A DNA stretch of 64,000 bases from Ornithodoros turicata. Taxonomy: Eukaryota > Arthropoda > Arachnida > Ixodida > Argasidae. The DNA lies in contig NC_088202.1 in the NCBI RefSeq assembly GCF_037126465.1, positions 88,454,160 to 88,518,159 on the forward strand, given 5' to 3'. Position numbers and translations under genes: made by a program. Positions 24,250 through 34,900 of the stretch are shown here, piece after piece (positions within the stretch are counted from its first letter, which is position 1; every line of letters begins with the position of its first letter). The notes under the pieces are model-generated. The model saw only the letters and a list, made by a program, of their open reading frames with translations. It had not been told where the DNA came from and did no database searches.

Positions 24250-24347
24250 GCTAAAAATGAGCGCTGAAAAAGTTTACAGGAGCTGAACACTGTCAAGCGC
24301 TGTTTAATAGCGCTGTGGAGCAAAGCGCTGTATGTGTGAACAGGCCC
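24250..24347. mobile_element. AGCGCT-rich TIR element, one end
   Basis: AGCGCTGAAAAAGTT, then AGCGCT repeats, ending GTATGTGTGAACAGGCC. It aligns with the complement of the left arm of the element at 15764-16195. The opposite end was not found. It lies directly beside the SINE at 24369. Confidence 0.6.
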
Positions 24348-24368
24348 TCATCCTCTTCATTGCCATTT

Positions 24369-24626
24369 TTTTTTAGTTCCGTGTTAGCGCCGCGTAGCAA
24401 CTGTGGCTGTGAGCGCCGTACAGATGTGGGCAGATGGAGAGGGAACAGTGGGGTTAGTATGCGTCCTGGGCCGACTTCAGGAGGAACTGTGCCGACCTGG
24501 AAAGTCTTCGGAAAACCCCGGGAAAACCTGAGACAGCATAGTCGGTGCCGGGATTCGAACTCGTGTCACCTCCCAGTCTCGGCGTGGAAAGCGAATATCC
24601 TAACCACTATGCCACGGGAGCTGGTT
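24369..24626 (-). mobile_element. tRNA-derived SINE, full length with TSD
   Basis: A 258-bp SINE is flanked by exact 13-bp direct repeats TTCATTGCCATTT (24356-24368 and 24627-24639). On the minus strand it opens with a tRNA-like head: A box GTGGCATAGTGGTTAGGAT, B box GAGTTCGAATCC. A body with GGTTTTCCCGGGGTTTTCCG and GAAGTCGGCCCAGGACGCAT follows, then an A-rich tail. The long + ORF across it (24315-24686) is a by-product. Confidence 0.95.
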
Positions 24627-24639
24627 TTCATTGCCATTT

Positions 24640-26255
24640 ACCGACGTCATCTTCACCTTCGCGCAAGTCGTGACGTTGCGCACTAACGTCAGGCCAAATT
24701 CGCCAAGCGAATACAACATCACCAACACCACTATACCCTCAACATACCGACCCGACAACGCAAGGGTCGAGCCCGTGTACTTTTCTCGGACCACCTCTTA
24801 CATCCCACACTCTCACATTCTCGTTGATAGGCGCTCCTGTGCTGTTTCGCGTCTATTATCCGCGCTTCTCTTTGAAAGAATTCTCCGGTGTTTCTTTTGC
24901 TTCAAACGGCGACAAGCTCACTCCAAGTCTGACGACGAGATTTCCGTTTCCCAAACGACGTGTTGACATGAAAAAGAGCAACCACTATCCAAGCGATGGC
25001 CGAGAAGGACCACCCACTCCACATATAGGGTATGTGTGAGTACACTCTGTTTGCACTGCACATCAGCGGGAGCTGTCGTTGGACGCATCGTCCAGTCCGT
25101 CTGATTGTTTTCACGAACTTGATCTCGCGGAAGGCGTGAGACAGCTCCCGTTCATTCAAAATCCAAATAAGAGTGTAAAGAGAAAACCCGATATGTGGCT
25201 GACACGCGCACAGAGACAGAAAAGAGACAGAGAGCCTCAAGTGAGCGAGTTCTCCCGTTTGGGATCCCTTGTGTTTCTTTCTACAGTTACTAAGAAAGAC
25301 GAATCATCTGAGCTCCTTGTTCTTTAATACGTGTTCTTCCTTACAACACGTGTTCTCTTTTCCTCGTCCCTTTCGGCAGTCTGCCAGTTGTACGGAGACA
25401 AGGATCTGCTTAAGACGGTGATTTATTATTCCGCCTCGCCGTAATGCGAACGGCTGTAAGCATTTTTCTGATCGGGAGACACGCCTCGCATTGTCCTCCT
25501 GCTTTCTCAGTATCTCTGCTGTCCAGGTTGGCTTCAGGGTTTCTAAATGCAAAGCCTACAAATTAAAAAAGAAACGGCATTAGAGTGACAGTTAAATGAT
25601 TTTGAAAGAATTATGTTCACTGGCACTTGATACGCGAAGCCGTCTCATGTTTTAGAGACACTGCTTCGTTTAATCTCTGTCTTTACGCTAACTATGCTGC
25701 TAATCATCTCCCTATTGTGCACTTCATTTCTTGCGCCGTGTACGCTCCCTATATACCTCCCACATATAAACGCGTATATTTTAAAGACAAAAGATTGCAC
25801 GTAACGTGCCTTTCAGAGGGTGTTATGTTCTGGATGTGATAGACAAAGCTGCTCAAATCACCTGTAAATAACATGCCATTATTCGGACGGATGAGGCTCT
25901 GGAGGCAAACTTTCTTCCCCGATTTCTCTTTGTTAGCACCGCAGCTATAAGTGATACGGAGCAGCCGGCATCTTCTCTTCCATGTTTCATCTCTCCAATA
26001 CAAATTCGTGTCTTTTGGAGGCTTCAGCCTTTGTCCAGCACACCGACGAACAAGTCTCCATGTTGTGCTTAAAACTGTACCCTGATGCTTACCCCCCCCC
26101 CCCCCGCCCCGCCCAATCACACACGTGGAACTGTTATTGTCTAACACACCTCCCCATACCACTTTCATATGAACCAGGGAACCGCGCACAAGGCAGCTGC
26201 TTCCAGTCACCATTCTGAAATTAATAGCTGGACGGTAGCAGCGCGTGGGGGACCG
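24640..26255. other. Non-coding stretch
   Basis: No gene recognised. ORFs of up to 154 codons lack domains. There is a poly-C run at 26092-26105. Confidence 0.4.
26092..26105. repeat. Poly-C tract
   Basis: Fourteen consecutive C. Confidence 0.95.
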
Positions 26256-26258
26256 TCG

Positions 26259-26269
26259 TATATAAGCGC
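26259..26269 (+). promoter_or_regulatory. TATA-box promoter candidate
   Basis: CGTATATAAGCGCGCGG contains a good TATA box, followed about 30 bp downstream by a pyrimidine-rich CCTTTCCATTG that could act as an initiator. GC-rich transcribed sequence follows. It could drive a host gene whose first ORF is at 26556, or be the promoter of an LTR that I could not delimit. Confidence 0.35.
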
Positions 26270-26555
26270 GCGGAGGGGAACACTACCTTTCCATTGAGGC
26301 GCTGCTCGTTTTTCCTGGCTGACATGCAGAGTGGACTTCTCCGGTAACGTCGCAGGAGGAAGGGGACCGGATACATGCTTACACAGGGACCGCCCGACCC
26401 CGAGGCTGGCTGGCTAGCCGCGCTTCGGGTCGAAGCCTCGCGTCCATCACCTGGTCTCGGACATTAGGGACGGAGCAGCGTGTTATACCGAAGGAGCCAG
26501 GGAGGGGTCTTCCTCCGGGTCTGTTGATACAGCAGCGATCGCTTGGATCGAATAT

Positions 26556-26633
26556 ATGTTCATCTTGTGTCGCATAGGGCTGTTGTTCTTGGCTGCTAGT
26601 GGGTATCTATCTGGGGAGAGAGGGAACATGTGA
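26556..26633 (+). CDS. Small ORF with signal-peptide-like N-terminus
   Basis: A 25-codon ORF begins MFILCRIGLLFLAASG, a short charged and hydrophobic stretch with small residues where signal peptidase would cut. A possible splice donor (GTATCT) lies at 26603, after 47 coding bases, so this may be a first exon rather than a complete peptide. It is about 290 bp downstream of the TATA box at 26259. Short secretory first exons are common in arthropod salivary-protein genes. No second exon could be joined, and the pattern could arise by chance. Confidence 0.2.
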   Translation: MFILCRIGLLFLAASGYLSGERGNM

Positions 26634-26921
26634 TTGCTCGTCTCGTGGTTCCGCGTTTTTTCCTGCCTCTTGCCCGCGATTCATAGAGTGAGCGACGAAT
26701 GCGTGCTGTCTATTACCTTTATCTATTTTTCTTTTTCCCCTTTCGTGTCTAGTTCTGATGCATGTCTTGTACGAGAGGTGAACGCGCTGACAGACGCAAA
26801 TATAGTTCGAAAATAATGCCTAGAAAATGTCGCACTACACTGGCGTCGGCTAGTATCAACAAACATTTGTCATTTACTGTGCTTAAGATTCATCTGTCTG
26901 ATTAGGGTCATGAGATTTATA

Positions 26922-27151
26922 CACTCTTTAAAAAAAGGGTGTGTTGTAACTCCTTTTTTGGGGAGTACACACTTGCCACATATATCACTACATTTGGAAT
27001 GTACAATTACTCTCCATTGCCCTCGTTGAGGAATCTCCTCCCTGCTTACCGAGGGTAATGGAGAGTAATTGTACACTGCAAAGGGAGTGATATGTGTGGC
27101 AAGGGTGTACTGCCCAAAAAGGAGTTACAACACACCCTTTTTTAAAGAGTG
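26922..27151. mobile_element. Palindromic MITE, TA target
   Basis: A 230-bp palindrome, CACTCTTTAAAAAAAGGGTG at the left and its complement at the right, is flanked by TA on both sides (26920-26921 and 27152-27153). The arms pair for about 100 bp (GTTGTAACTCC, GTACAC, TTGCCACA, GTACAATTACTCTCCATT). No ORF. The CACTC start and TA target are shared with the family at 29241, but the internal sequence differs. Confidence 0.9.
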
Positions 27152-27230
27152 TAGGCATACCCCTCAGAGTTTGCCGCGGTTCCATAATTTGCACCCTTGT
27201 TTGTAGCCCAGGCTGCTTTAATCTGGCACC

Positions 27231-27467
27231 TCACTCGGGCCTATCCATTCTTACACTTTCTATAGGTAACACTCCGAGATTCACAAAGTACCTTGCAAGC
27301 GCAACGCAAACTTCTCCAAATACACTCTCAGCAATGACTGCCTGCCAACCATATCTTCGTGACACCTCCACTACCAGCGCAACCTGTGTTTTGAATGTAC
27401 AAGCAGGTATAGCACGCACGTAGAGAAGAGGTGCCCCAATCTTCCTGCTGTGATGGAGTACCGCCAT
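27231..27467 (-). CDS. Unidentified coding-like ORF
   Basis: A 78-codon ORF from ATG to TGA, open without a start as far as 27537. By my count 32 of its 78 codons begin with G and most begin with a purine, a bias typical of real coding sequence and unusual in this window. The protein is rich in Val, Ala and Glu in the middle (TQVALVVEVSRRYGWQAVIA) and ends with VLPIESVRMDRPE. I do not recognise the family. It could be a host exon or a transposon ORF fragment. Confidence 0.3.
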   Translation of the reverse strand: MAVLHHSRKIGAPLLYVRAIPACTFKTQVALVVEVSRRYGWQAVIAESVFGEVCVALARYFVNLGVLPIESVRMDRPE

Positions 27468-27537
27468 GAGCCCGAGTCCTGAGGGTCTCCGTTCCGTAGT
27501 CGATGGCCCGCATGCTATGCTCTGGCTTTACAGCAGC

Positions 27538-28123
27538 AGTGACGTATCTCCGTTCCCAACGGCTTTCGCCGCTTGATTATTCGCTGGCTGCTTTTGGGCC
27601 TGACGTATGAGTCAAATATGCGCCCGTATGCTCAGCTCAGGGCGCAAATGTTTTTCCTTCGCCTATATCCCGCGCCATCCAATTTGTGTGGCTCCGTCAC
27701 TCCGTCATGTTGAGCATCTCCTTTCGCCTCATGGTACTTTGCCTTTGTTGAGCTCCACTGGATTCAAATAGTTCGCTCCACTAGGCAGAATGGGGGATGA
27801 AACATGACTGTATTCCACATGTGGGAATGCGTCGTTTGTTTCCCAAGAACGGCAGCTCCGTTGAATGACATTCAATGTTTCTGTCGGCTCGGCTTCCATA
27901 TATACGCCTATGAATCCGGGGTTTCTCTACGGCTTTCAACAATCTCAGATCCTACGTCTTCTTCCTGGGAATTACGATTGTAACATTTTTTTTTCTATCC
28001 TCATGACGTTGTTCAGCTCACAGTTATCAATATGTGGTTCGCCTATATAGCGGTTCCAATAATGCTCCGTCTTCTCCCTTTCTGTTCTAAAATAGGTGGT
28101 GATGGTGTGCTATTTCCGAGCGG
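27538..28123. other. Non-coding stretch
   Basis: No ORF of note and no repeat recognised. Confidence 0.4.
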
Positions 28124-28874
28124 TCTGCCTGTCGCTGTGGCGGCATGTTGCTGGGGGAGGGGGGGTGATCGTGCGTCCTGGGCCGACTTCGCAGGGAACT
28201 GCGCCGATATTTGTCTTAAAGGGAGACTCCGGGACAATCCGAAGCTATTATAACAGCTTTGTAAATAAGTTCGATACATTCTTCCGAAACGAGAAATAAA
28301 GTTGGTTTGGCAGTCGGGGACTCATTAGTTGCCAAGAGAGCTGCGAAGCTCGAAACGAGACCGAAACTTCGGAAGGTTCCCTTTCCTACCTCCTGTACCA
28401 TGCGTGACGCCACCGGTAGTCTCGTGTGGGCCACCGACTGTTTTTCGGGCACAAGCTTTGTAACTTCTTCGTGCTACATGGATGACCAGTCATCTGTTTC
28501 CTCTATTTCGTTCTAAAATATTCGCCAGCGGTAAAAGCAAAACCTATACAGAAAGCCACCTTTCCTCCCTTCTTGCTTTGTTCTAATAAATATGTCCCCC
28601 CCCCCCTTTACAGAAAGCCGTACACGAAGAATACGGGTGAGGTGAAGCCCAGTGTTGCTGGACTGCTCTTGCGTGGAGGAGCGTATAATCACTCAAGGAA
28701 GATATTCACTTCAGTTCAATGATATTCACTGAAATACCATACGGTACGGATTGATGTTGCACTGTTACCTCAACACGTTTTTGGTGCGGAGTCTCCCTTT
28801 AAAGCCGTCTGAGGAAAACGCAGGGAAAACACCCAGACAGCACAGCCGGCGCTCGGATTCGAAACCGGGACACC
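28124..28874 (-). mobile_element. tRNA-derived SINE split by a TTAA element
   Basis: The SINE 3' body (28124-28219, with GTCCTGGGCCGACTTC and AACTGCGCCGA) stops at TTAA and resumes at 28799 with GAGGAAAACGCAGGGAAAAC, CAGACAGCACAGCCGG and the B-box part GGATTCGAAACC. Removing 28220-28798 plus one TTAA gives a continuous SINE body in the same order as the copy at 24369. The tRNA-like 5' end is lost where the MITE at 28873 begins. Confidence 0.85.
28220..28798. mobile_element. TTAA-flanked element inside a SINE, 579 bp
   Basis: Bounded by TTAA at 28216-28219 and 28799-28802, with perfect 12-bp inverted ends AGGGAGACTCCG/CGGAGTCTCCCT. The interior has no transposase ORF and contains a poly-C run (28596-28606). 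Target and termini suggest a piggyBac-type non-autonomous element. Confidence 0.85.
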
Positions 28875-29090
28875 CCAAACTGGAACTTCACCGCATAAGG
28901 CGCCCCAAGCCAACCATCATCCCGGATGACATCACTCTCTCTCTCTTCTGATTTGTTGAAAACGAGAGTCTTACGCCTTTTTGTGACACTTATGTATAGT
29001 GATGTTAATCGTTACAAGAAAGCGTGCTTCCCGCACTTCTCACAAATCAGGAGTGAACAACAATAACATTATTTAATGATGGTGAATGGG
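28873..29090. mobile_element. Degenerate CACTC-family MITE
   Basis: The left arm is clear (GGAACTTCACCGCATAAGG, CCAACCATCATCCCGGATGACAT, CTGATTTGTTGAAAACG). The right arm is traceable (CACAAATCAGGAGTGAAC, AATGATGGT) and then runs into another repeat. It contains (CT)n at about 28933-28948. Confidence 0.65.
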
Positions 29091-29116
29091 GAGCTTCATC
29101 GCCAGGAGCGATACTC
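29076..29116 (+). repeat. Short dispersed repeat, copy 1
   Basis: AATGATGGTGAATGGGGAGC, TTCATCGCCAGGAGCGATAC, TCTA closely matches 38623-38664. It is probably a fragment of a larger repeat. Confidence 0.5.
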
Positions 29117-29240
29117 TAAAATCAGGAGTAATAAAGGTACCATTCCGCGCAATGGTTCGCCTTCATCGCGTCATTTAGTGAGGTCCTGTTTCAAGAGTGT
29201 TCGGCGGCGCAGTGGCAACTGTGCACTGACGTGGCTCCTA

Positions 29241-29489
29241 CACTCTTAGAAATGAACTTCACCGCATAGCACGCTCCTAGCCAGCCATCATCTCGAATGA
29301 TATCGTTATCTCCACTGATTTGTTGAAAACGGGAGGCGTACGCCTTTTTTGTGACAATTATGAACAGCATAAGTGTCACAAAAATGGCGTACGCCTCCCG
29401 TTTTCAACAAATCGGGGCAGATAACGATATCATTGGAGATTATGGTTGGCTAGGAGCGTGCTATGCGGTGAAGTTCATTTTTAAGAGTG
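29241..29489. mobile_element. CACTC-family MITE, full length
   Basis: A 249-bp palindrome flanked by TA (29239-29240 and 29490-29491). Ends CACTCTTAGAAATGAACTTC and TGAAGTTCATTTTTAAGAGTG. The arms pair almost end to end around AATTATGAACAGCATAAG. It serves as the reference copy for the family here. Confidence 0.95.
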
Positions 29490-29495
29490 TATGCA

Positions 29496-29733
29496 CACTC
29501 TAAAAACAGAACTTCACCACATAGCACTGTGAAGGCCAACCATTGTACAGAGTGATACCTTTATCAATCCCCATTTGTGCAAAGCGCGGGGCGTACGCCT
29601 TCTTTGGAACTGTATAATTGCTCCAAAAAGGCGTACGCCTCCCGTTTTTAACCAATCAGGGGGCAGAACGATGTCAATGGGGATGATGACTGGCTAAGAG
29701 CGTGCTGTGTGTTGAAGTTCTGTTTTTAGACTG
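29496..29733. mobile_element. CACTC-family MITE, second subfamily
   Basis: Starts CACTCTAAAAACAGAACTTC six bases after the previous copy ends. It contains GTGAAGGCCAACCATTG and GCGGGGCGTACGCC, and ends TGAAGTTCTGTTTTTAGACTG. The left arm matches the fragment at 12146. Confidence 0.85.
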
Positions 29734-29759
29734 CAGTACGTGAGTACTTCATCTCGGTA

Positions 29760-30009
29760 CACCCGAAAACTGGACGTCACCACAAAGCAGCTCTGCGCCA
29801 CCCATTGCCATTAATGATAGGGTTATAACTTCTGATTCGAGGAGTGAAGGGGGGGGGGCGTACGCCTTTTTGTGTCGATTATCATGTATCCAAATTGACA
29901 CAAAAGGCGTACGCCCCGCTCTCTCGTCGAATCAGAAGTTATAACCCTATCATTCGTGGCAATGCTTGGCGCAGAGCGTGCTATGCGGTGAAGTTCAGTT
30001 TTTAGAGTG
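29760..30009. mobile_element. CACTC-family MITE, third subfamily
   Basis: A 250-bp element flanked by TA (29758-29759 and 30010-30011). It is a nearly perfect hairpin with GATAGGGTTATAACTTCTGA in the left arm and its complement in the right, around a GGCGTACGCC core. The terminal right arm (GTGCTATGCGGTGAAGTTCA) is the family standard. Confidence 0.92.
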
Positions 30010-31577
30010 TAGTTTACAAGCGCAACAAAAAATTTCCTCGCTTTGCAGGCTATCCAAATGCTGCAATGTAGTACATGAACGCGTTTTCCAGACTCTGGAC
30101 TTCTCCTCTAATGTGTGAGCGATGTGTAACGCAATTCGTCTGTCGCCTGCCGTGCATGTACTGTGCATGCCGGCATTCGTCACTCGGACATTTGCCTCAA
30201 CAACAATGGGGCACAAGAGGTGAAGAAGAGGCATAAATCACCAACCCCCAAGGAAACATTACATGGCCACAACTCAGCGCGCATCCAGTAGGGCCAATGT
30301 CCCGTAACGCCGTGATGGCACTCACATCCGCCACACATGGGTTTCTCTACTCGCGCTCATAAATTTGCGCATCCAACGCAGACACACATGCATGGAAACC
30401 AACAAGAGGGAGGCAAATCTGTCGCCCCTCTCCGGACGGAAACGACGGAATGAAAACAAATTTTCCAACTCCGATAAATAACAATAATAAGGTCAATAAA
30501 ACGCGCACGTGTAGCCATTATTAACGTTTTTACTGTATGCTTTGCCGGATGAATGTCGCGTGCCCCCGTCTGATGCGTTTACGACTCCCCCGAGACCCGG
30601 CAGCATGGCCTGCGTTAGATAACAACCAGGAAGGTTTCGTGTCGCAGGTTTGCGCGTGAATATCTGACCATCTCGAGGTTTGCCCTGTTTAGTATGCGCT
30701 CCCCGTGGCCAGGGCACTACTTGTGTTTGCACGTTAGTTGTTGTATATCTGGCATTACGGGGCTTCGCAACGGCCTCGTTGGAGAGATAATATGCAGGGA
30801 AAAGCTCGTTCAACCTTCCTATGTAGAGAGGGTCACGATTGTAAAAGCGCCGCGATTACGGTTCCCTGCGTGTTGTTTGTTCTGACGCAGCCCGTGGCTC
30901 GCATGAGAATTGGGATCCGCTCGCAGGACAAGACTGCTAGGCGTGCCATAACAAGCTCAGAGGGCTCACGGTGGGGTCCGTTTCACGTAGAGTGCATGAT
31001 TTATTAAACGTAGCTAAAATGAATAGAGAGACAGAGCGGAAATTGAAATCTTCTGCTCGCGAGGGTACAACTCAGCTGTTATTGCTAAGACATTTTTAAT
31101 CATTTTGATTGAACTGTTCAGGACCCAAACACCAACTAAAACGTTGGGATATCTAAAGTGACCATGAAACACAGTTCAGTAACATTCGCGGCCGATTATT
31201 TGTAATTTAACCTTATTGCCCGCGGTTTCACTTTCGTGACGTCACCGCCTGCAGCTCCCTCTTGTGGGCCACCTTTGTATCGGTCACGCTCTGTGACGCA
31301 CGCATTGGTGTACTTGCTAATGTTGACGTTATTCAAAACCAATACGGGGTTCCATAAGAGACTGTTTGTTTTCGATAGCATTCATATTGTGTTCTTGAGA
31401 ATCGAATAATGCGAATAATGAGGGAGAGAGAGAGTGACCCCCACAAGGATCAGGTAGGAAAGATAGCTGGCTTGGCTGTATTGTGTGTTGGATACCTGTG
31501 GCACGCTTTGGTTATCTTCAAATCTAGGCGGTTTTGCCGAAACAAATTTTGCATACCGCAATTGTATTGACACCGCA

Positions 31578-31639
31578 TCAACTGTAGTCTCGTTACCGGT
31601 GGACGAATAATCAACTTTGCTCTCGTAACCGGTGGACTA
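31578..31639. repeat. 33-bp tandem duplication
   Basis: Two units containing TCAACT, CTCGT, ACCGGTGGAC, period 33 bp, several mismatches. Confidence 0.7.
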
Positions 31640-31966
31640 CTCAAGACTCACTTTAATGTCCTTTTCCGCGTTGCCTTCCAGAGTAACTTAACTGGGACTG
31701 TCTAGACGTCTGGCATATATAGCCATAAATCAAACCGTGCTCCTACGCTGACCCAGCGTGTGCCTCCGAGCGGCATTTTAAGTAAAATGATGGGGGTCGA
31801 CATTGCAGATCCTATTATGCCCGAGAGCACCGATGGGGACTGCTGGGGTGTGGCCTCCAAAAATAGCTCCGCTACCGTGGTACTCTTTGTTAGTTTACAA
31901 AAGCCCCCGTCACCGTGTCGCACACTGACCTCCCGTCCAGACTAACGGGCCCGAGTGTCGTTTAAA

Positions 31967-31985
31967 CCCCCCCCCCCCCCCCCCC
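31967..31985. repeat. Poly-C tract
   Basis: Nineteen consecutive C. Confidence 0.95.
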
Positions 31986-34900
31986 GCCTCCCTTCCAAGC
32001 GAACGGTGAGTCAACGTCGGCCAACACTGATTGGCCCTGTCTCCATCAACGTTTGTTCTGGCTCGAGCGCAGTTTGAAATATTAACTAATAGCCAGTCAG
32101 GGGTTTCCAACATGAGAATATATTGCGAATTGGTCACGAGCTGCTGTTCCTGACCGTCCTTCGTTTCTTCTGTAAAGAAGGGAGCCCACATAAATGTCGC
32201 GATAGTTACGGCTTCAAATGCGGTTCCTTTTGTGTCCACTGCAAGTTCGTCGCGATTACATGTGACGCGTAGATATATTTTTGCGCATACTTTCATTATA
32301 GTATCGTGAGCGTTTGCCAGGGCTCTGTGCTCAATGTCTCCCTCGACTTATCGTCAAGTTCCATTCAGCGCTGCCGATTATCATCGGGCATCACTATGGA
32401 AGAAGCTCGATCAGCTCATTGTGTCAGCGTCAAGGTTAATTTATTGAGATGAAAATCACGTACATTTTAAGCGTAGATTAACTTCCAGGTATTCCTACGA
32501 AGTTTCTGTATAGCACGTAATATCGCCCGTTCTTTTTCGCATAGCATTTCGAACGCTCCGATACAGTCCACTCTATAGCAATTCCCCATAACCTCGGCCT
32601 GTTCCTCCTCTAAGAAAGGGGAAGCTTTAAAAAAAAGAAAAACCGGCCCGCAACACTGGCGTAAACGTAGCAGCCGTTGCCGTATGATATTTGCTCGTGC
32701 GCGCACGTCGGAGTTCCTGGAAAAGTAACAACGTCGACTTGGCGTTGATTTGCATCCCTGCTTTGTTGCGTTCTCGATATCGCACAGTTGGACGTTGTGT
32801 GTCGTAAAAAGGAGAACTCCCTCCGAGTGTGGCGACCAGTGGCTCCATTGCGGTCTTTCGGGGCTGATCGTAAAGGAAGGACCGTCTCGTGGCCAGAAGA
32901 GAGTGTTCCTTTTCTTTGTTTTCTTTCATCGCCGGCCGTCCCGTTGAAAGGCGTCCTCGGTGCGCAGTTTTCTCCGCGGAAATGCCACTGCGATAAGGGA
33001 GAAAAGGGAAGAGTATAAAACGCCTTTCGGAGCCATCACCGTTAAACGGAGAATAATGTCTCGCGCCCTTTCCTGCCCTTTTCCCTCGTATAGGACTACC
33101 GGAGACTGAAGAGCGAGCTGCCGCTGCTTACTCAAATGTTCTACGGCCGCGGTTCTAATTTCGTCGGCATGGCGAGGATTTTTGCCTGTGCAGCTTTGTA
33201 TACTGCTCCAGTCTCACTCTCAAAACTGTGCACTTTTGCCTCTCCTCTTTTTGTCATCGGTGTAGCTGAACTTTATAATTCGACCAATGGTTATTTATTT
33301 GTTTCCTACATTTCATATTATTCCATGGACTGCTTATGGACTTACAGTAACGTAGCGTTAGATGGACCTCTACTGTAATCGTTAGTGAAGCTATTTGATA
33401 GAGATAAGCGAAGGAATGGTATAATTGACGTTGGCAACGTGTCCCTGAGCTTGGGGGGAAGGACGTCATGTGTCAAGTATCCACCAGCTCGCTTGCATTT
33501 TACTTTTATGTTCAACAGAATGGTATAATCACGCCCCACACTACCCGTTTATGAACTATCTACAAATAACCTTCAGGGTATAGAGCCGATGATGAAAAGA
33601 AGCCCTGTGGCATCGACGTTCAGATTCTCCCTTTATTCCGAGAAAGTAACTGCCTGCCATTGATAGGATCCGAGGGAATCAGGAAAGCCGTTTCCGGCTT
33701 GATTTTCCCGCGTAGGTCTTCAAAAGCAAGGACGGCACCGGGCGTTGAAGCCTGCCCGTACCACGTTTTGTTTTAAGCAGAAGCGATCACGTCGACTACG
33801 CGGGCTAGCACGTAGTATGAATCCACCACGTGCTGTACTTCGAGCGAGCACTGCTTCTGAAAAGAGAACATTATACAAATTGCAACAAATCGATGTCTCT
33901 TCTCACACACGTAGCCGACTTCATTACCACAAGCGCACCGCTTCGCCATGCAAATTGCCAGGCCCACTTTCTGCCGCTGTAGCGCTGAACTTTTCCCGTG
34001 GCCATCTGATTAACAACGTCTGGACCTCTTCCCTTCTTTTATGGCGTCCTTCTCCCCCACTTTTCTCTGGACGCCCTCTCGACACGCTTGGCCCGCTCTG
34101 AAAGCCGTGCGTGGACCGCGGTCCATGCATGCGCGTCCCCTGTCCGTGCTCAGTGGACGCGGCCCAGCTTCCCCCTCCTAGTCCTCTCTACATCAAACGT
34201 ACCGTGGAAGAGGGGAGAGAAGGGTCATTTCATGACTCAGAGTGCATGTCCTGCATTAAATTGGCTGAGAGATGCGGAGAAAAACTGTGGGAAAGCGGCT
34301 CTCTGTGCGTGTCCCTCCTTGCGCATGCAAAGACAGAGAACATTTGCGATGCAACTTTACGTCCTTCTGAAACCGACTCATCTTCGTATTTTATTTCCCC
34401 GCTCGCGCGGGGCGCATGCTAAGTGTTTGGGGTTGAAGGGGACCTTCCGATTCAAATTTGTGAAAAATTGATGCTACTTTCCTTCTAAAATGCGAACCGA
34501 GTAAACACGAAGGAAGGGAAAAGATACGATCCCGTTTTTCTCCCCTTTTCTTTTTTCTATTTTTGTCTCGTGTTTCTTCTTTATGCCGTTGTTGGCTCTC
34601 ATCCTGAGAGCATCCTTTACTGTACCTTTGGGGACGGAATGGCACGTATGACCAGCTTTACTTCAAACATACGGGATCCGGGTTTATGCATATACGCTTG
34701 CATATCTGCTTTTATAGATGCGTTCCACGGTTTCTTTGGCTGCTTTTTTGTAGCGGGCGTTTTATGAGCTCGTCTTCTTCTTCCATTCCGAATTTATGGA
34801 GAGCCGCTCCGTATTTACATCATTCGGTGATAAAGCACCCAGATTACGTTCTCTCTCCTAAGATGTTGTTTGGCTCTTTTGGTAACGATATTCTCGTGCT

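Noticed and set aside
24315..24686. 123-codon + ORF
   Set aside because: It spans the SINE at 24369-24626 read antisense, including its target duplications.
26133..26857. Solo LTR
   Set aside because: TGT and ACA words and a TATA box exist, but no target duplication or second copy could be seen in the window.
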